DNA of 64,000 nt from Nonomuraea wenchangensis (GTDB taxonomy: Bacteria > Actinomycetota > Actinomycetes > Streptosporangiales > Streptosporangiaceae). Below the pieces are notes generated by a model, which searched no databases, had not been told where the DNA came from, and was given only the letters and a program-made list of their open reading frames with translations. Positions 26,136 through 35,387 of the stretch are shown one piece after another. Each line of letters starts with the position of its first letter. Within the stretch, counting starts at the first letter, position 1. Location: contig NZ_FOHX01000028.1 of assembly GCF_900111685.1 (NCBI RefSeq), positions 1 to 64,000 of the forward strand. The letters are read 5' to 3'. A program made the position numbers and the translations under genes.

Positions 26136-26954
26136 TCAGCCCATCGAGATGAGGATGGGCGCGACGTAGCGCCCACGGTCGCCCGGGTGGCGGTGGGCGC
26201 CATAGACCATCGTCGGCAGGGGCGCGGGTCCCTCCGTGGGCCCCAGCTTGGTGAGCCACGGGCGCAGCCCCGGGTAGGCGTCCAGCAGGTCGATCCGCAC
26301 GTCGCGGTCGGAGCCGTGGGCGGCGGCCAGGATCAGCTCGCGGGCCGCCTCCTCCGAGGGTGCGACGACGGGGCCGATGACGCGGTGAGGGCCGGCGTTC
26401 CAGGCCACGGCGAAGCCGCCGTCGGTGACGACCGTGCGCTCGGCCGTGGCCAGCAGCGCGGTCAGCGCCTTGCTCCGGTCGGCGCCGGTGACCTCGGCGT
26501 CCAGGTCGAGGAGCGCGGCATGGTCCTCCGGTGTCGCCTCGCGAACGCCGGACGAGTACGCCGCTCCCTCCATCGGGCCCATGGTGATCGTCAGGCTGCC
26601 CGCGGGCCGGAAGCCCAGCCGCTCGTAGACGGGGCGCCCGAACCGGGTCGCGGTCAGCTCCACGACGCGGTCCCCGGCGACTCGCAGGGCGTGCTCCATC
26701 AGCCGCGTACCGAGCCCCTGCCTGCCGTACCTGCCGGCGACCAGCATCATGCCGACGGCGGCCAGCGAGTCGCCGTAGCGGGTCACCACCACGCACCCGG
26801 CCAGGCCGTCGCCGTCGGCCGCGTCGATGGCGTAGACCTCGCCCACCTCGAACATCAGCCGCCACTTGGCCTCGTCGGTGGACCACTCGCGATCGCTTTC
26901 GAGCCGCTGGCACAGGGGCAGTTCGGCTGGACCGAGAAGTCGAATATCAGTCAC
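26136..26954 (-). CDS. GNAT-family N-acetyltransferase
   Basis: 272 residues. VGMMLVAGRYGRQGLGTRLMEHAL is the acetyl-CoA binding loop (motif A) of GNAT enzymes, followed by RPVYERLGFRPAGS. A second half (residues 140-270) looks like a degenerate GNAT repeat, as in tandem-GNAT proteins. Substrate unknown. The gene is divergent from the DUF2786 gene and stands alone. Confidence 0.8.
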   Translation of the reverse strand: MTDIRLLGPAELPLCQRLESDREWSTDEAKWRLMFEVGEVYAIDAADGDGLAGCVVVTRYGDSLAAVGMMLVAGRYGRQGLGTRLMEHALRVAGDRVVELTATRFGRPVYERLGFRPAGSLTITMGPMEGAAYSSGVREATPEDHAALLDLDAEVTGADRSKALTALLATAERTVVTDGGFAVAWNAGPHRVIGPVVAPSEEAARELILAAAHGSDRDVRIDLLDAYPGLRPWLTKLGPTEGPAPLPTMVYGAHRHPGDRGRYVAPILISMG

Positions 26955-27110
26955 GGGCTAGAACCTACTCCGTCGGCCACTCCGGCCCACCCGCGCTCAG
27001 AACGACTGCGCGGGTTTCGGAACGACGCCACAGCCGGGGCGGGTCAGGACCTTGCCGCCGTCCGTCACGGTAAAGTTCTGGCGGACCTTCTTCAAGGGTG
27101 GACGGCACGT

Positions 27111-28295
27111 GTGAGCAAGGCTGATGAGCTGATCGGCGCGGCGGTGGAGGCGCTGGCCCGTGAGGATGAGGCGGCCTTCGACTCCGCCGCCGCCTTCCTG
27201 GCCGACCGGGACGACGCCGATCGCGTGCTGGTGGAGATCGTGGCCCGTACCATCTCGGGGTTGTGGCGCAACGGCTGGCAGCCGGCCGACGTGGTCAGGA
27301 TCGCGGCCAGGCGGCTGAGCGACTGGCACGGGCGGGTGGCGGCCGACCTCGTCGCCTGGGAGATGCGGGCCTACGCGCCGGCCACGGTGGATGAGCGCTG
27401 GCGTGACCAGCTCGCCGGCCTGGAGGCCGCGGTGTGGTGGAAGGGCGGCTACCTGACGGCGCGGCAGGCGCGCGACCGGGCCGGCCGGCTGGTGACCATC
27501 TCCGGGGTGCTGCAACTGCTGGGGTTGCTGACCGGGCTGCCCCGGCTGGAGTCGTTGAGCCCGCCGCCCGGGGCGGCTCGCCGTACGGTCCAGGCACGCT
27601 CGCACACCGTCAGCGAGAAGACGTTGGCGCGGGTGCGGGCGCTGCTCGCCAAGGCGGAGTCGACGACGTACGAGGCCGAGGCGGAGACGTTCACGTCGGC
27701 GGCGCAGAGCCTGATGGCGAAGTACAGCATCGACGCGGCGATGCTGGACGCGCAGCCAGGCGGGGGTGAGGCTCCGGCGGGCATCCGGGTCGGCATCGAC
27801 GCGCCGTACGAGCAGCCCAAGGCCGTGCTGCTCAACCTCATCGCCGAGGCCAACAGGTGCCGGGTGATCTGGTCGCAGGAGCTGGGGTTCGCCACCGTGC
27901 TGGGGTTCCGGGCGGACCTGTCCTGGGTGGAGATGCTGTTCACCTCGCTGCTGGTGCAGGCGCAGACCACGCTGGTGAACTCAGGCACCAAGAAGCACGG
28001 CACCGGCCGGTCGAGGAACAAGGCGTTCCGTCAGTCGTTCCTGTCGGCGTTCGCCTCCAGGATCGGGGAGCGGCTCGCCGAGGCCACGGCGGACGCGGTC
28101 GCGCAGGAGAGCGCCAGCCGCGGCACCGACCTGGTGCCGGTACTGGCGGCCCGCGAGCAGGAGGTGGAGCAGGCGGTCGAGCGCATGTTCCCGAACCTGG
28201 TCTCGCACGCGATCCGTACGTCGTGGGACCGGGAGGGCTGGGCGGCGGGCCGTACCGCCGCCGACCAGGCCAGCCTCGGGACGCGAGACCGATAG
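27111..28295 (+). CDS. DUF2786 domain protein
   Basis: 394 residues from GTG 27111 (VSKADELIGAAVEALARED). After a helical N-terminal half (about 160 residues), KTLARVRALLAKAESTTYEAEAETFTSAAQSLMAKYSIDAAMLD is the DUF2786 signature; the rest includes RSRNKAFRQSFLSAFASRIGERL. These proteins occur widely in actinobacteria and phages without known function. The start lacks a strong ribosome site. The open frame extends well upstream, but that extension shadows the opposite-strand GNAT gene. Confidence 0.75.
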   Translation: MSKADELIGAAVEALAREDEAAFDSAAAFLADRDDADRVLVEIVARTISGLWRNGWQPADVVRIAARRLSDWHGRVAADLVAWEMRAYAPATVDERWRDQLAGLEAAVWWKGGYLTARQARDRAGRLVTISGVLQLLGLLTGLPRLESLSPPPGAARRTVQARSHTVSEKTLARVRALLAKAESTTYEAEAETFTSAAQSLMAKYSIDAAMLDAQPGGGEAPAGIRVGIDAPYEQPKAVLLNLIAEANRCRVIWSQELGFATVLGFRADLSWVEMLFTSLLVQAQTTLVNSGTKKHGTGRSRNKAFRQSFLSAFASRIGERLAEATADAVAQESASRGTDLVPVLAAREQEVEQAVERMFPNLVSHAIRTSWDREGWAAGRTAADQASLGTRDR

Positions 28296-28361
28296 CGACG
28301 CCTCGTGAACCTCGGCTGCTCGGCGCCCGGACGGAGGTGGCACGCCGGGTGTCCGGTCCAT

Positions 28362-29003
28362 CTACTCGCTTGACCAGCGGCCGGTGAAGAGCTCCTCGCC
28401 CGGCGGAGAACCGGGCAACGGGCCATGTCCCGGCCGCAACCCGTCGAGCGCTATCGCGATCAGCCGTCGGCGAGCCTCGGCGGCGGCGGGCAGCAGATCG
28501 CCCCTGCCCTGCTTGCGAAGCTGATCGACCACCGGGGAACGGCCGAACTGCTCGATGAGCAGCGAGATGTCGACCGCGGTCACGTCCCTGCGGAGTACGC
28601 CGGCCTGGTGCGCTCGCCGTACCAGCTCGTCGAGCAGTTCGTCGCCGCGGCGGGCTTTGGCGCTCATCTCCTGGGTCACCTCGATGGTGCCGGCGACGGG
28701 CGCCAGCGTGCCCTGCCCGAACGCGACGCAGCTGTGGATGAAAGCCGTCAGTCCTGCCCACGGGTCGGAGTCGGCCAGGCCCTGCTCGGCCGCTTCGTTC
28801 CAGTGGTCGAGGGAGAGCAGGCTGAGTCGCTGGAACAGCTCTTCCTTGGTCTTGTAACGACGGTAGAGGCTGCCGATGCCGACGCCCGCCCGGGTCGCGA
28901 TGGCGGCGACGGACGCGTGCGCGCCGTCTTCGGCGAGCACGTCGCGGGCGGCCTGGAGCAACGTGCGGTCGTTGCGTTCGGCGATGTCTTTGCGTGTGGT
29001 CAT
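28362..29003 (-). CDS. TetR-family regulator
   Basis: 213 residues from ATG 29003 (MTTRKDIAERNDRTLLQAARDVLAEDG); the longer open frame crosses the divergent gene and is not used. SVAAIATRAGVGIGSLYRRYKTKEELFQRL is the DNA-binding helix-turn-helix. It is divergent from a SnoaL-like gene and separated from it by two perfect palindromes, an arrangement typical of autoregulated TetR repressors. Confidence 0.85.
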   Translation of the reverse strand: MTTRKDIAERNDRTLLQAARDVLAEDGAHASVAAIATRAGVGIGSLYRRYKTKEELFQRLSLLSLDHWNEAAEQGLADSDPWAGLTAFIHSCVAFGQGTLAPVAGTIEVTQEMSAKARRGDELLDELVRRAHQAGVLRRDVTAVDISLLIEQFGRSPVVDQLRKQGRGDLLPAAAEARRRLIAIALDGLRPGHGPLPGSPPGEELFTGRWSSE

Positions 29004-29025
29004 CGCCACACACTCTAGCAGTTGC

Positions 29026-29073
29026 GGAGCGATTCGCTCCGGCATAGTCTCACAGCGGAGCGAATCGCTCCGC
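29026..29073. promoter_or_regulatory. Twin perfect TetR operators
   Basis: GGAGCGATTCGCTCC (29026-29040) and GCGGAGCGAATCGCTCCGC (29055-29073) are perfect palindromes with centres 31 bp apart (three helical turns), between the divergent TetR and SnoaL-like genes. Confidence 0.8.
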
Positions 29074-29091
29074 GAATGAAGGAGATGCGAC

Positions 29092-29457
29092 ATGAACCCC
29101 GATATCGAGGCGATCGAGCAGGTCGTCCGCGACGCCGAAGATCTGCAGAACGACGTGGCCGGTTTCACGGGCCTGCTGACCGATGAGGTGGCCCTGGTCA
29201 ATTTCACCGGGATCCGGCTGCGCGGCCGCGACCAGGTCAGGGAGGTCATGGCCAAGGCGGTGCGCACCCCGCTCAAGGACGTGCTGACCAAGAACGAGCT
29301 TCTCGACGTCACCTTCCTGCGACCGGACGTCGCGCTGGCCAGCCTGATCAAGCACGTCAACGACGGTCGTACGGGAGCGCTGACATTCGTGCTGGTCAAG
29401 GACGACGGCACCTGGCGGATCGCGCTGGCCCAGACCACCCCGGTGGTGACGTCATGA
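29092..29457 (+). CDS. SnoaL-like (SgcJ/EcaC) polyketide-cyclase-fold protein
   Basis: 121 residues with GAAGGAG before the ATG. AIEQVVRDAEDLQNDVAGFTGLLTDEVALVNFTGIRLRGRDQVREVM and FVLVKDDGTWRIALAQTTPV are characteristic of the small NTF2/SnoaL fold called SgcJ/EcaC. These proteins bind small hydrophobic ligands; a catalytic role here is unproven. It is the only evident target of the divergent TetR. Confidence 0.75.
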   Translation: MNPDIEAIEQVVRDAEDLQNDVAGFTGLLTDEVALVNFTGIRLRGRDQVREVMAKAVRTPLKDVLTKNELLDVTFLRPDVALASLIKHVNDGRTGALTFVLVKDDGTWRIALAQTTPVVTS

Positions 29458-29534
29458 GCGTGGCCCGGTCATCGGCGCCACCGCGCGTCACCTGCTGAGC
29501 CGTGGCCGGCAGGCCGGTCATCGCGTGCAGGAGG

Positions 29535-30251
29535 TCAGAATGCTCCGACCGTCAGCGCGACGCCGCCCAGCAGTGACGCGCCCAGGACGGCGCTCCGCAG
29601 CGCCGCGACCGGCAGCCGGGTCGCCAGCAGCATCCCGGAGGCCGTGCCGGCGGCCAGCGCCGCGAGCTCAGGCGCTCCGGGCAGCACGATGCCGAGCGTC
29701 AGGGCCGTCGCGGTGTTGTGCAGGATGAAGAAGGCGTGCAGATTGCCCCGCGTGGTCGCCGGTTGCCAGCCCGCGTTGGCCGCGTACAAACCGATCGGCG
29801 GGCCGCCGACCCCGCCGACCACGTTGAGCAGCGCGCTGGCGGCGCCGACGGCCACGGCTCCCTCCGGACGGCGCAGCCGGCTCCAGCGCACCCCACTGGC
29901 CAGGACGCACACGGCGATGATCACACCGGCGCCCGCGGCCAGCGCAAGCCAGCGGGTGTCCACCCCGCGCAGCGCCAGCGCGGCCAGTGGAGTGCACACC
30001 AGCGCGGGCACCAGCAGCCGGGCCACCTCGCCCGGCCGGGCGTGGCGGCCGTCGCGCAGCAGCGGCACGACAGAGGAGAGCACGGCGAGCACCACCGTCG
30101 CGGCCACCCCGTCGCGCGGGCCCAGATGGAGCACCATCACCGGCGCCGCCAGCAGCGAGAAGCCCATGCCGGTGGCGGCCTGCGCGAGCGCACCGAGCAG
30201 CACACCGGCGAGCGCCAGCAGGTGCTCGACGGTGAGGAGATCCGAGGTCAT
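29535..30251 (-). CDS. TauE/SafE-family membrane transporter
   Basis: 238 residues from ATG 30251 (MTSDLLTVEHLLALAGVLLGALAQAATGMGFSLLAAPVMVL). About eight hydrophobic helices and the two half-motifs GALAQAATGMGFSLLAAP and NVVGGVGGPPIGLYAANAGW are typical of TauE/SafE exporters of sulfonates or organic acids. The start overlaps the MFS stop (ATGA), making it the last gene of the FMO operon. Confidence 0.8.
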   Translation of the reverse strand: MTSDLLTVEHLLALAGVLLGALAQAATGMGFSLLAAPVMVLHLGPRDGVAATVVLAVLSSVVPLLRDGRHARPGEVARLLVPALVCTPLAALALRGVDTRWLALAAGAGVIIAVCVLASGVRWSRLRRPEGAVAVGAASALLNVVGGVGGPPIGLYAANAGWQPATTRGNLHAFFILHNTATALTLGIVLPGAPELAALAAGTASGMLLATRLPVAALRSAVLGASLLGGVALTVGAF

Positions 30252-31618
30252 GGGCCTGCCGGCCCGTCGAGGGCGTAACGGCGCTGGAACCACACGGCCG
30301 TCGCCATCAGCACGGCGGGCACCACGGTGAAGCCCGCGAGCAGCGCGGTGAGGGCGGAGTCCGGCTGCGCCACCCCGTGCCCATCGGCCGTGGACACGAA
30401 CCCGCCGACGGCCAGGACGGCGGAGTACAGGTAGGGGCCGACGGCGGTGCCCGTCGCCTCGGTCGCGGTCCACACCCCGGTGTAGGCGCCCGCGCGGGCG
30501 GTGCCGCGCGCCTCGGCGGCGGCGACAGCGTCCGGGACCATCGAGAAGGCGAACAGCTGCAGCCCGGCGAAGGCGATGCCGAGCGCCACGACCACGGCGA
30601 CGGTCGCCGCGACCCCGAGCAGCTCGCCCAGCAGCAGCACGAGGGATCCGACGATGAACACGACCTGCGACAGCAGCAGCCCGCGCTGCTTGCCGATGCG
30701 CCGTGACACCCGCAGCCACACGGGCCCGGCGACCACGGCCGGGCCGAGGAAGGCGCCCATGAACACGGCGGTGAGCCCGCCGTCCGCGAAGACGTACTCG
30801 GTGTAGAAGGGCAGCGCGGCGAGGAAGAGGTGGGTGGTGGTGCCGGTGAACAGGTAGGACAGCACCAGTGCCCGGAAGTCGTGGTCACGCCACGCGATCC
30901 GGATGTCGCCGAGGGCGGTGTGCGTGCGCCCGTCGGGGAGGCGGAAGCCGCAGTTGTCGACGAGCCGCCGTACGCCCGCCAGGGCGACGAGGCACGACAC
31001 GACCATGGCGCCGGCGAGCAGCAGGGCCATCCGGGAGTAGTCGCCGCGACCGCCCGAAGCCACCAGGGCGGGCGCCGCGACGCCGGCGCCGAGCAGCCCC
31101 AACGTCAGGAAGAGCATCCGGAACATGAAGACACGGGTGCGCTCGTGGTAGCCGACCCGCAGGTCTGACGGCGTCGTCAGGTACGGCACCTGGAAGCAGG
31201 CGAAGAGCAGGTTCCCGGCGATGAACCAGCCGCCGACCCACAGCGCGGCGCCCGGCCCGGACAGCCCGGCCGGGACCGAGAACATCGCGGCCATGGCCAC
31301 ACCCAGCAGCAGGCCCCAGCGGAGCAGGCCGCGCCGGTGCCCGCTGCGGCGCGCCTGCCGGTCGGACAGCGTGCCGAGCAGCGGATGCACGACCACGTCG
31401 ACGATCTTCGGCAGGAGCAGGGTGAGGCCGGCCAGGAACGGCGAGACACCGAGCGTGTGGGTGAGGAAGTAGAGCAGGAGCAGCCCCGGGACGGTGACCC
31501 ACACGCCCATCCCGATCGAGCCGGTCGAGTACGTCACGAGGTCGGCGGCCCGCGCGCGAGGCGCCGGCGCCGGCTCCGCGGCGGGTCGGGGAGCCGGCGT
31601 GCCCGGCATCGTGCTCAC
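30248..31618 (-). CDS. MFS/GPH-type transporter
   Basis: 456 residues with 12 predicted helices. DLVTYSTGSIGMGVWVTVPGLLLLYFLTHTLGVSPFLAG opens the protein, and VHPLLGTLSDR with GHRRGLLRWG is the glycoside-pentoside-hexuronide (GPH) cation symporter pattern, MFS_2 family. It is translationally coupled with the SDR upstream and the TauE gene downstream. In this operon it may move the substrate or product of the FMO/SDR enzymes. Confidence 0.8.
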   Translation of the reverse strand: MSTMPGTPAPRPAAEPAPAPRARAADLVTYSTGSIGMGVWVTVPGLLLLYFLTHTLGVSPFLAGLTLLLPKIVDVVVHPLLGTLSDRQARRSGHRRGLLRWGLLLGVAMAAMFSVPAGLSGPGAALWVGGWFIAGNLLFACFQVPYLTTPSDLRVGYHERTRVFMFRMLFLTLGLLGAGVAAPALVASGGRGDYSRMALLLAGAMVVSCLVALAGVRRLVDNCGFRLPDGRTHTALGDIRIAWRDHDFRALVLSYLFTGTTTHLFLAALPFYTEYVFADGGLTAVFMGAFLGPAVVAGPVWLRVSRRIGKQRGLLLSQVVFIVGSLVLLLGELLGVAATVAVVVALGIAFAGLQLFAFSMVPDAVAAAEARGTARAGAYTGVWTATEATGTAVGPYLYSAVLAVGGFVSTADGHGVAQPDSALTALLAGFTVVPAVLMATAVWFQRRYALDGPAGP

Positions 31619-32475
31619 GGCTTTCGCGCGTGGCGCGCGACGACGCCGGCGGCCAGCTCGGCCCCGTCGAACGCGCCGGAACGGACGCGGCCGGACAGGG
31701 TACGGGCGATGATCCGGTCGGTGACCGAGGGCAGGTGCCGCGCCAGGAACAGCTCGACGGCGCCACGGCGGGTGGTCGCGACGTCTCGCCGTGCGCGGCC
31801 CAGGGCGGCGCGCAGCACGGCGTCGACCACGCCCTCCAGCGGCTCGTAACTGCTCATGCCCTCCAGGGACAGGCCCGCGTCGGCGGTCGAGTCGTGGATG
31901 GGGCTGCGTACCGCCGACGGGTAGACGCAGGTGACGGTGACGTGGGTGCCGATCTCCAGTCGCAGCGCGTCGGCGTACGCGACGAGCGCTCGTTTGGAGG
32001 CGCCGTACGCGGCCGCGAGCGGGAGCTGCATGACGGCCATCCGCGAGGAGAGCATGACGACCCTGCCGCGGGACTGGACGAGGGCGTCCACGCAGGCGGC
32101 GGTGACGCGCCAGGCGCCGAGCAGGTTGATGTCGAGCTGGCGGCGTACCTCGGCGCCGGGCGGCAGCTCGGCCGGGGCCGGCCCGCCGATGCCGGCGTTG
32201 TTGATCAGCAGGTCGAGGCCGCCGAGTTTCGCGACGGCGGCGGCCACGGCGTCGGGCACGGCGGCATCGTCGGTGATGTCGCAGGCCAGGACCTCGACCG
32301 GGTCATCGGCGCGCGGAGCCAGGTCCAGGCCGACGACGTGGGCGCCGAGCCCGGCCAGGCGGGCACTGATCGCCCGGCCGAACGTACCGGACGCGCCGGT
32401 GATGAGGACCCGCAGGCCGCGAGCGTCACGGCGGCGGCCGTGCAGGTGGCCGGGCGAGGTTCGGGACGTGCTCAC
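31615..32475 (-). CDS. Short-chain dehydrogenase/reductase
   Basis: 286 residues. VLITGASGTFGRAIS binds NAD(P); DLLINNAGIGG stabilises the fold; the catalytic YGASK tyrosine and lysine and the preceding serine in VVMLSSRMAV are all present. The C-terminal tail (ARHLPSVTDRIIARTLSGR) resembles SDRs partnered with flavin monooxygenases in steroid or terpene-ketone metabolism. The start overlaps the FMO stop. Confidence 0.85.
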   Translation of the reverse strand: MSTSRTSPGHLHGRRRDARGLRVLITGASGTFGRAISARLAGLGAHVVGLDLAPRADDPVEVLACDITDDAAVPDAVAAAVAKLGGLDLLINNAGIGGPAPAELPPGAEVRRQLDINLLGAWRVTAACVDALVQSRGRVVMLSSRMAVMQLPLAAAYGASKRALVAYADALRLEIGTHVTVTCVYPSAVRSPIHDSTADAGLSLEGMSSYEPLEGVVDAVLRAALGRARRDVATTRRGAVELFLARHLPSVTDRIIARTLSGRVRSGAFDGAELAAGVVARHARKP

Positions 32476-33833
32476 GCGGGGGTCTCCTCACGGCGGGCAG
32501 GGGTGAACGGCCGGGCTCCCCGCAGCAGCCGGACGCGGCCGGCCTTCATCTCGCGGGGCAGATCGGCGACATAGCGGTCGAAGTCGATCCGCATCATGGG
32601 ACGCCGGTCGCCGCCCCACCGCTCGGTGGCGGCGCGCAGGGCGCGGGCGACGGCCCGCCGCTGCTCCAGAGGGGTGGGCAGGGCGTAGCGGCCGGACAAG
32701 TGGGCGGCGACCAGCTTGGCCTGGGCCTCGACGACGGGCAGGGCGGCGCCTGTGGACTGCATGAGCCCCACGAAGGCCAGGCTCGGGTCCTGCAGATGGA
32801 AGACCCGCTGGTACAGCGGCAGCCGCTCCGCGTCGTCGCCGACCCAGCGGGAGGACAGGAAGGGGATGGTCACGCGGTAGCCGGTGGCCCAGACGATCAC
32901 GTCGACCGGGTCGGACGTGCCGCCGACGAAGACGACCCGGTCGCCGTCGAGGCGCTCGATGCCGGGCCGTGCGGTCACCTCGCCATGGGTGAGGCGGTGC
33001 AGGATGGTGTCGCTGATCGTGGGATGGTTCTGGAAGAGGCCGCCGGAGGGGGCCGGCAGGCCGTAGCTCTGCGGGGTGCCGACGGCCAGCCGGAGGAGCG
33101 TCTCGGCGACGCGCTGGCGCACCCGCCACGGCAGCGCCGCCATGGCGGCGCCGGTGGCGTCCGCGGGCCGGCCGAACAGGTACTTCGGCACGATGTGCAC
33201 GCCATGGCGGGCCGAGAGCAGGACCGGGCCGCGGGCGACGTTCGAGGCGTCGACGGCGATGTCCATGGCGGAGTTGCCCATGCCCACCACCAGCACCCGG
33301 CGGTCCCGGAAGATCTCGGGGGTGCGGTAGTCGTGGGCATGCAGCTGGGTGCCGTCGAACGTGCCGGGGTAGCCGGGCTCGGGCAGCCGGGGGTCCCAGT
33401 TGTGGCCGTTGGCGACCACGACCGCGTCGTAACGGCCGGCCTCTCCGGACTCGGTCGTCACGACCCACGGGAGCAGTCCTGTGCCCTCGCGCTCCACGCG
33501 CGTCACCGTGCTGCCGAATCGCAGGTGCGGGGTCAGGCCGAAGGTCTTCGCGTAGTCGGCGAGGTAGCCGGCCACGTGGTCGGCCGACGGGTAGTCCGGC
33601 CACTCGGCGGGCATCGGGAAGTCGGCGAACTCGGTGCGGCCCTTGCTGGTGTTGAGGTGCAGGGAGGCATAGGCGGGTGACAGGCCGCTGCTGTTGTCGC
33701 GGGCCCACAGCCCGCCGGGCCGGTCGCCCTTCTCGTACGTGACGACGTCGAGGCCGACGTCGAGCAGGGCCTTGGTGGTGGCGAGTCCGGCCGCTCCGGC
33801 GCCGATCACGGCAACCCGGCACGAGGGGGTCAT
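32472..33833 (-). CDS. Flavin-containing monooxygenase
   Basis: 453 residues. VAVIGAGAAGLATTKAL binds FAD, VLVVGMGNSAMDIAV binds NADPH, and YPGTFDGTQLHAHDY matches the FMO fingerprint FxGxxxHxxxY. DVIVWATGYRVTIPFL is a further conserved block. It oxygenates N, S or carbonyl carbon. First gene of the FMO-SDR-MFS-TauE operon; the FMO/SDR pair suggests conversion of an alcohol or ketone substrate. Confidence 0.9.
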   Translation of the reverse strand: MTPSCRVAVIGAGAAGLATTKALLDVGLDVVTYEKGDRPGGLWARDNSSGLSPAYASLHLNTSKGRTEFADFPMPAEWPDYPSADHVAGYLADYAKTFGLTPHLRFGSTVTRVEREGTGLLPWVVTTESGEAGRYDAVVVANGHNWDPRLPEPGYPGTFDGTQLHAHDYRTPEIFRDRRVLVVGMGNSAMDIAVDASNVARGPVLLSARHGVHIVPKYLFGRPADATGAAMAALPWRVRQRVAETLLRLAVGTPQSYGLPAPSGGLFQNHPTISDTILHRLTHGEVTARPGIERLDGDRVVFVGGTSDPVDVIVWATGYRVTIPFLSSRWVGDDAERLPLYQRVFHLQDPSLAFVGLMQSTGAALPVVEAQAKLVAAHLSGRYALPTPLEQRRAVARALRAATERWGGDRRPMMRIDFDRYVADLPREMKAGRVRLLRGARPFTPARREETPA

Positions 33834-34082
33834 GGGTGGGGCTCTCCTGGAAAACTCGGCTACGTCAGAGGGCGTGGCGAACGGGGGCTACGACTCGCCG
33901 TGACGGTGGGACCGCCGCGTCATCGCGTGTCCGGTGCCGGCGGCGGCGCGTGCGCCATGCAGGCGCCTGGTCCAGGACACGTGATGCTGCCTTCTCGCGG
34001 AGGGGTTGTTGTGGTGGTCTCCAAGGCTAGGGCTTGATCAGGGGCCGGACCATGGTGCTCCGCACGGTTTTGCCGCCCCGGG

Positions 34083-34098
34083 TTGTGGCGGATCACAA
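34083..34098. promoter_or_regulatory. Operator-like inverted repeat before the PucR-type gene
   Basis: TTGTG and CACAA flank GCGGAT in the 285-bp gap between the FMO operon and the divergent regulator. Confidence 0.35.
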
Positions 34099-34118
34099 TC
34101 TCAGGGCAGGATCGCGGG

Positions 34119-35246
34119 GTGGACGCTCGCGACGACTGGACCCCGGTGGTCGACCTCATCGAACGGGTCGTCGGCGACGCCGACCTGATGTCGTCGGTCG
34201 TGGCCGGCGTACGCACGATGGTGCGAGAGGTCGCCGCCCTGTCGTCGGCCGACATCGCCGGGCACACGCGCGCGCTGCTCGTCGCGGCGACCCGGGCGCT
34301 GGCGGCCAGGCGCGGCCCGACGGAGGCGGAGCTGTCGTTCGTGGAGGAGCTCGCCGTGACGCGGGCCCGGCAGGGCGTGCCCGTCGAGGCGGTGCTGGGG
34401 GCCATCCACGTGGCCGAGCGGGCCATCTGGTCGCGGGCCCGGGAGGTGGCGGGCGCGGCCGGGGTCGGCGCCGAACGCCTGCTGGACGCGCGGGAGCTGT
34501 ACGACGACTGGGCGGAGGCCGTACGGGCCAGGCTGATCACTGCTCACCATGCCACGAAGGCCGGGCAGGGCCCGCGAACGCGGGATCGGGAGGCCGCCAT
34601 CCTGCGGCGGCTGCTCGACGGGGGTTCGGCCGGCGCGCTGGCAGCCGCCGAGGCGGGACTGCCCGTCGCGGGCGGGCTGTGGGTGCTGGCCGCCCGGCCG
34701 GGCGAGGCCGCCGCAGGTCTGGAGCGTTCGCTGCGTGATCAACCCCCGGTCCTGTGCGCGGTCGTGGACGGGCTGCTGGTCGGGGTGCTCGGCCGGGCGC
34801 CGTCGAGTCGTGCCGCCAGGGCCGGGGTGGTGGCCGGGCTCGCCGGCCCCGCCGAGCCCGAGGAACTGGCCGCCGTACGACATCTCGCGGTCGCCGCGCT
34901 GAGCGCGGCCGAGTCGGCGGGCCTGGCCGGGATCGTCCATGTCGCCCGGGTGCCGGCGCTCGCCGCGGTGGTCGACCGGGCCGACCTGGCCGCGGTGCTG
35001 CTCGACCACCACCGGCCGGCGTGGACGGCGCTCGGCGCGCGGGCCGAGCCTGTGGCCCGTGCGGTGTGCGCCTGGCTGGAGGCCGATCGGGACGTGGACG
35101 TGGCGGCCGAGAGGCTGTTCGTGCATCCCAACACCGTGCGCAACCGGCTGCAGCGCTTCGCCGAGGTCACCGGGATCGACCCGTCCGCCACGTTCGGCGG
35201 GGTGGACGCCTGGTGGCTGTGCCGCTCCTGGCTGGCCCAGACCTGA
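34119..35246 (+). CDS. PucR/CdaR-type helix-turn-helix regulator
   Basis: 375 residues from GTG 34119. The last 50 residues, AVCAWLEADRDVDVAAERLFVHPNTVRNRLQRFAEVTGIDP, are the PucR C-terminal DNA-binding domain. The helical N-terminal part (VDLIERVVGDADLMSSVVAGVRTM; EAVLGAIHVAERAIW) resembles the RsbRD-N-like domain found in these regulators, and the middle segment is a degenerate GGDEF-like sensor. It is divergent from the FMO operon and is probably its activator. Confidence 0.8.
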   Translation: MDARDDWTPVVDLIERVVGDADLMSSVVAGVRTMVREVAALSSADIAGHTRALLVAATRALAARRGPTEAELSFVEELAVTRARQGVPVEAVLGAIHVAERAIWSRAREVAGAAGVGAERLLDARELYDDWAEAVRARLITAHHATKAGQGPRTRDREAAILRRLLDGGSAGALAAAEAGLPVAGGLWVLAARPGEAAAGLERSLRDQPPVLCAVVDGLLVGVLGRAPSSRAARAGVVAGLAGPAEPEELAAVRHLAVAALSAAESAGLAGIVHVARVPALAAVVDRADLAAVLLDHHRPAWTALGARAEPVARAVCAWLEADRDVDVAAERLFVHPNTVRNRLQRFAEVTGIDPSATFGGVDAWWLCRSWLAQT

Positions 35247-35387
35247 CTCTCGCGGCGAGCATGAGCTCCTCGAACGGCAGATGTACGGCCGCGCCGGGTT
35301 CGCTCTCCTTTGCCACCGCATCCTGCTCGGCTGGCCACGTTCCGTCATCACCGAAAGGGGGCCAGAGCCACTATCTCTGCTTCGGAG

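Noticed and set aside
26997..27095. Minus-strand tail KVRQNFTVTDGGKVLTRPGCG... ahead of the DUF2786 gene
   Set aside because: About 30 codons look protein-like, but the frame then runs through the opposite-strand DUF2786 gene. No start, no neighbours; at most a remnant.
34083..34118. Earlier start for the PucR-type regulator
   Set aside because: The earlier codons overlap the operator-like repeat and have no ribosome site; GTG 34119 fits better.
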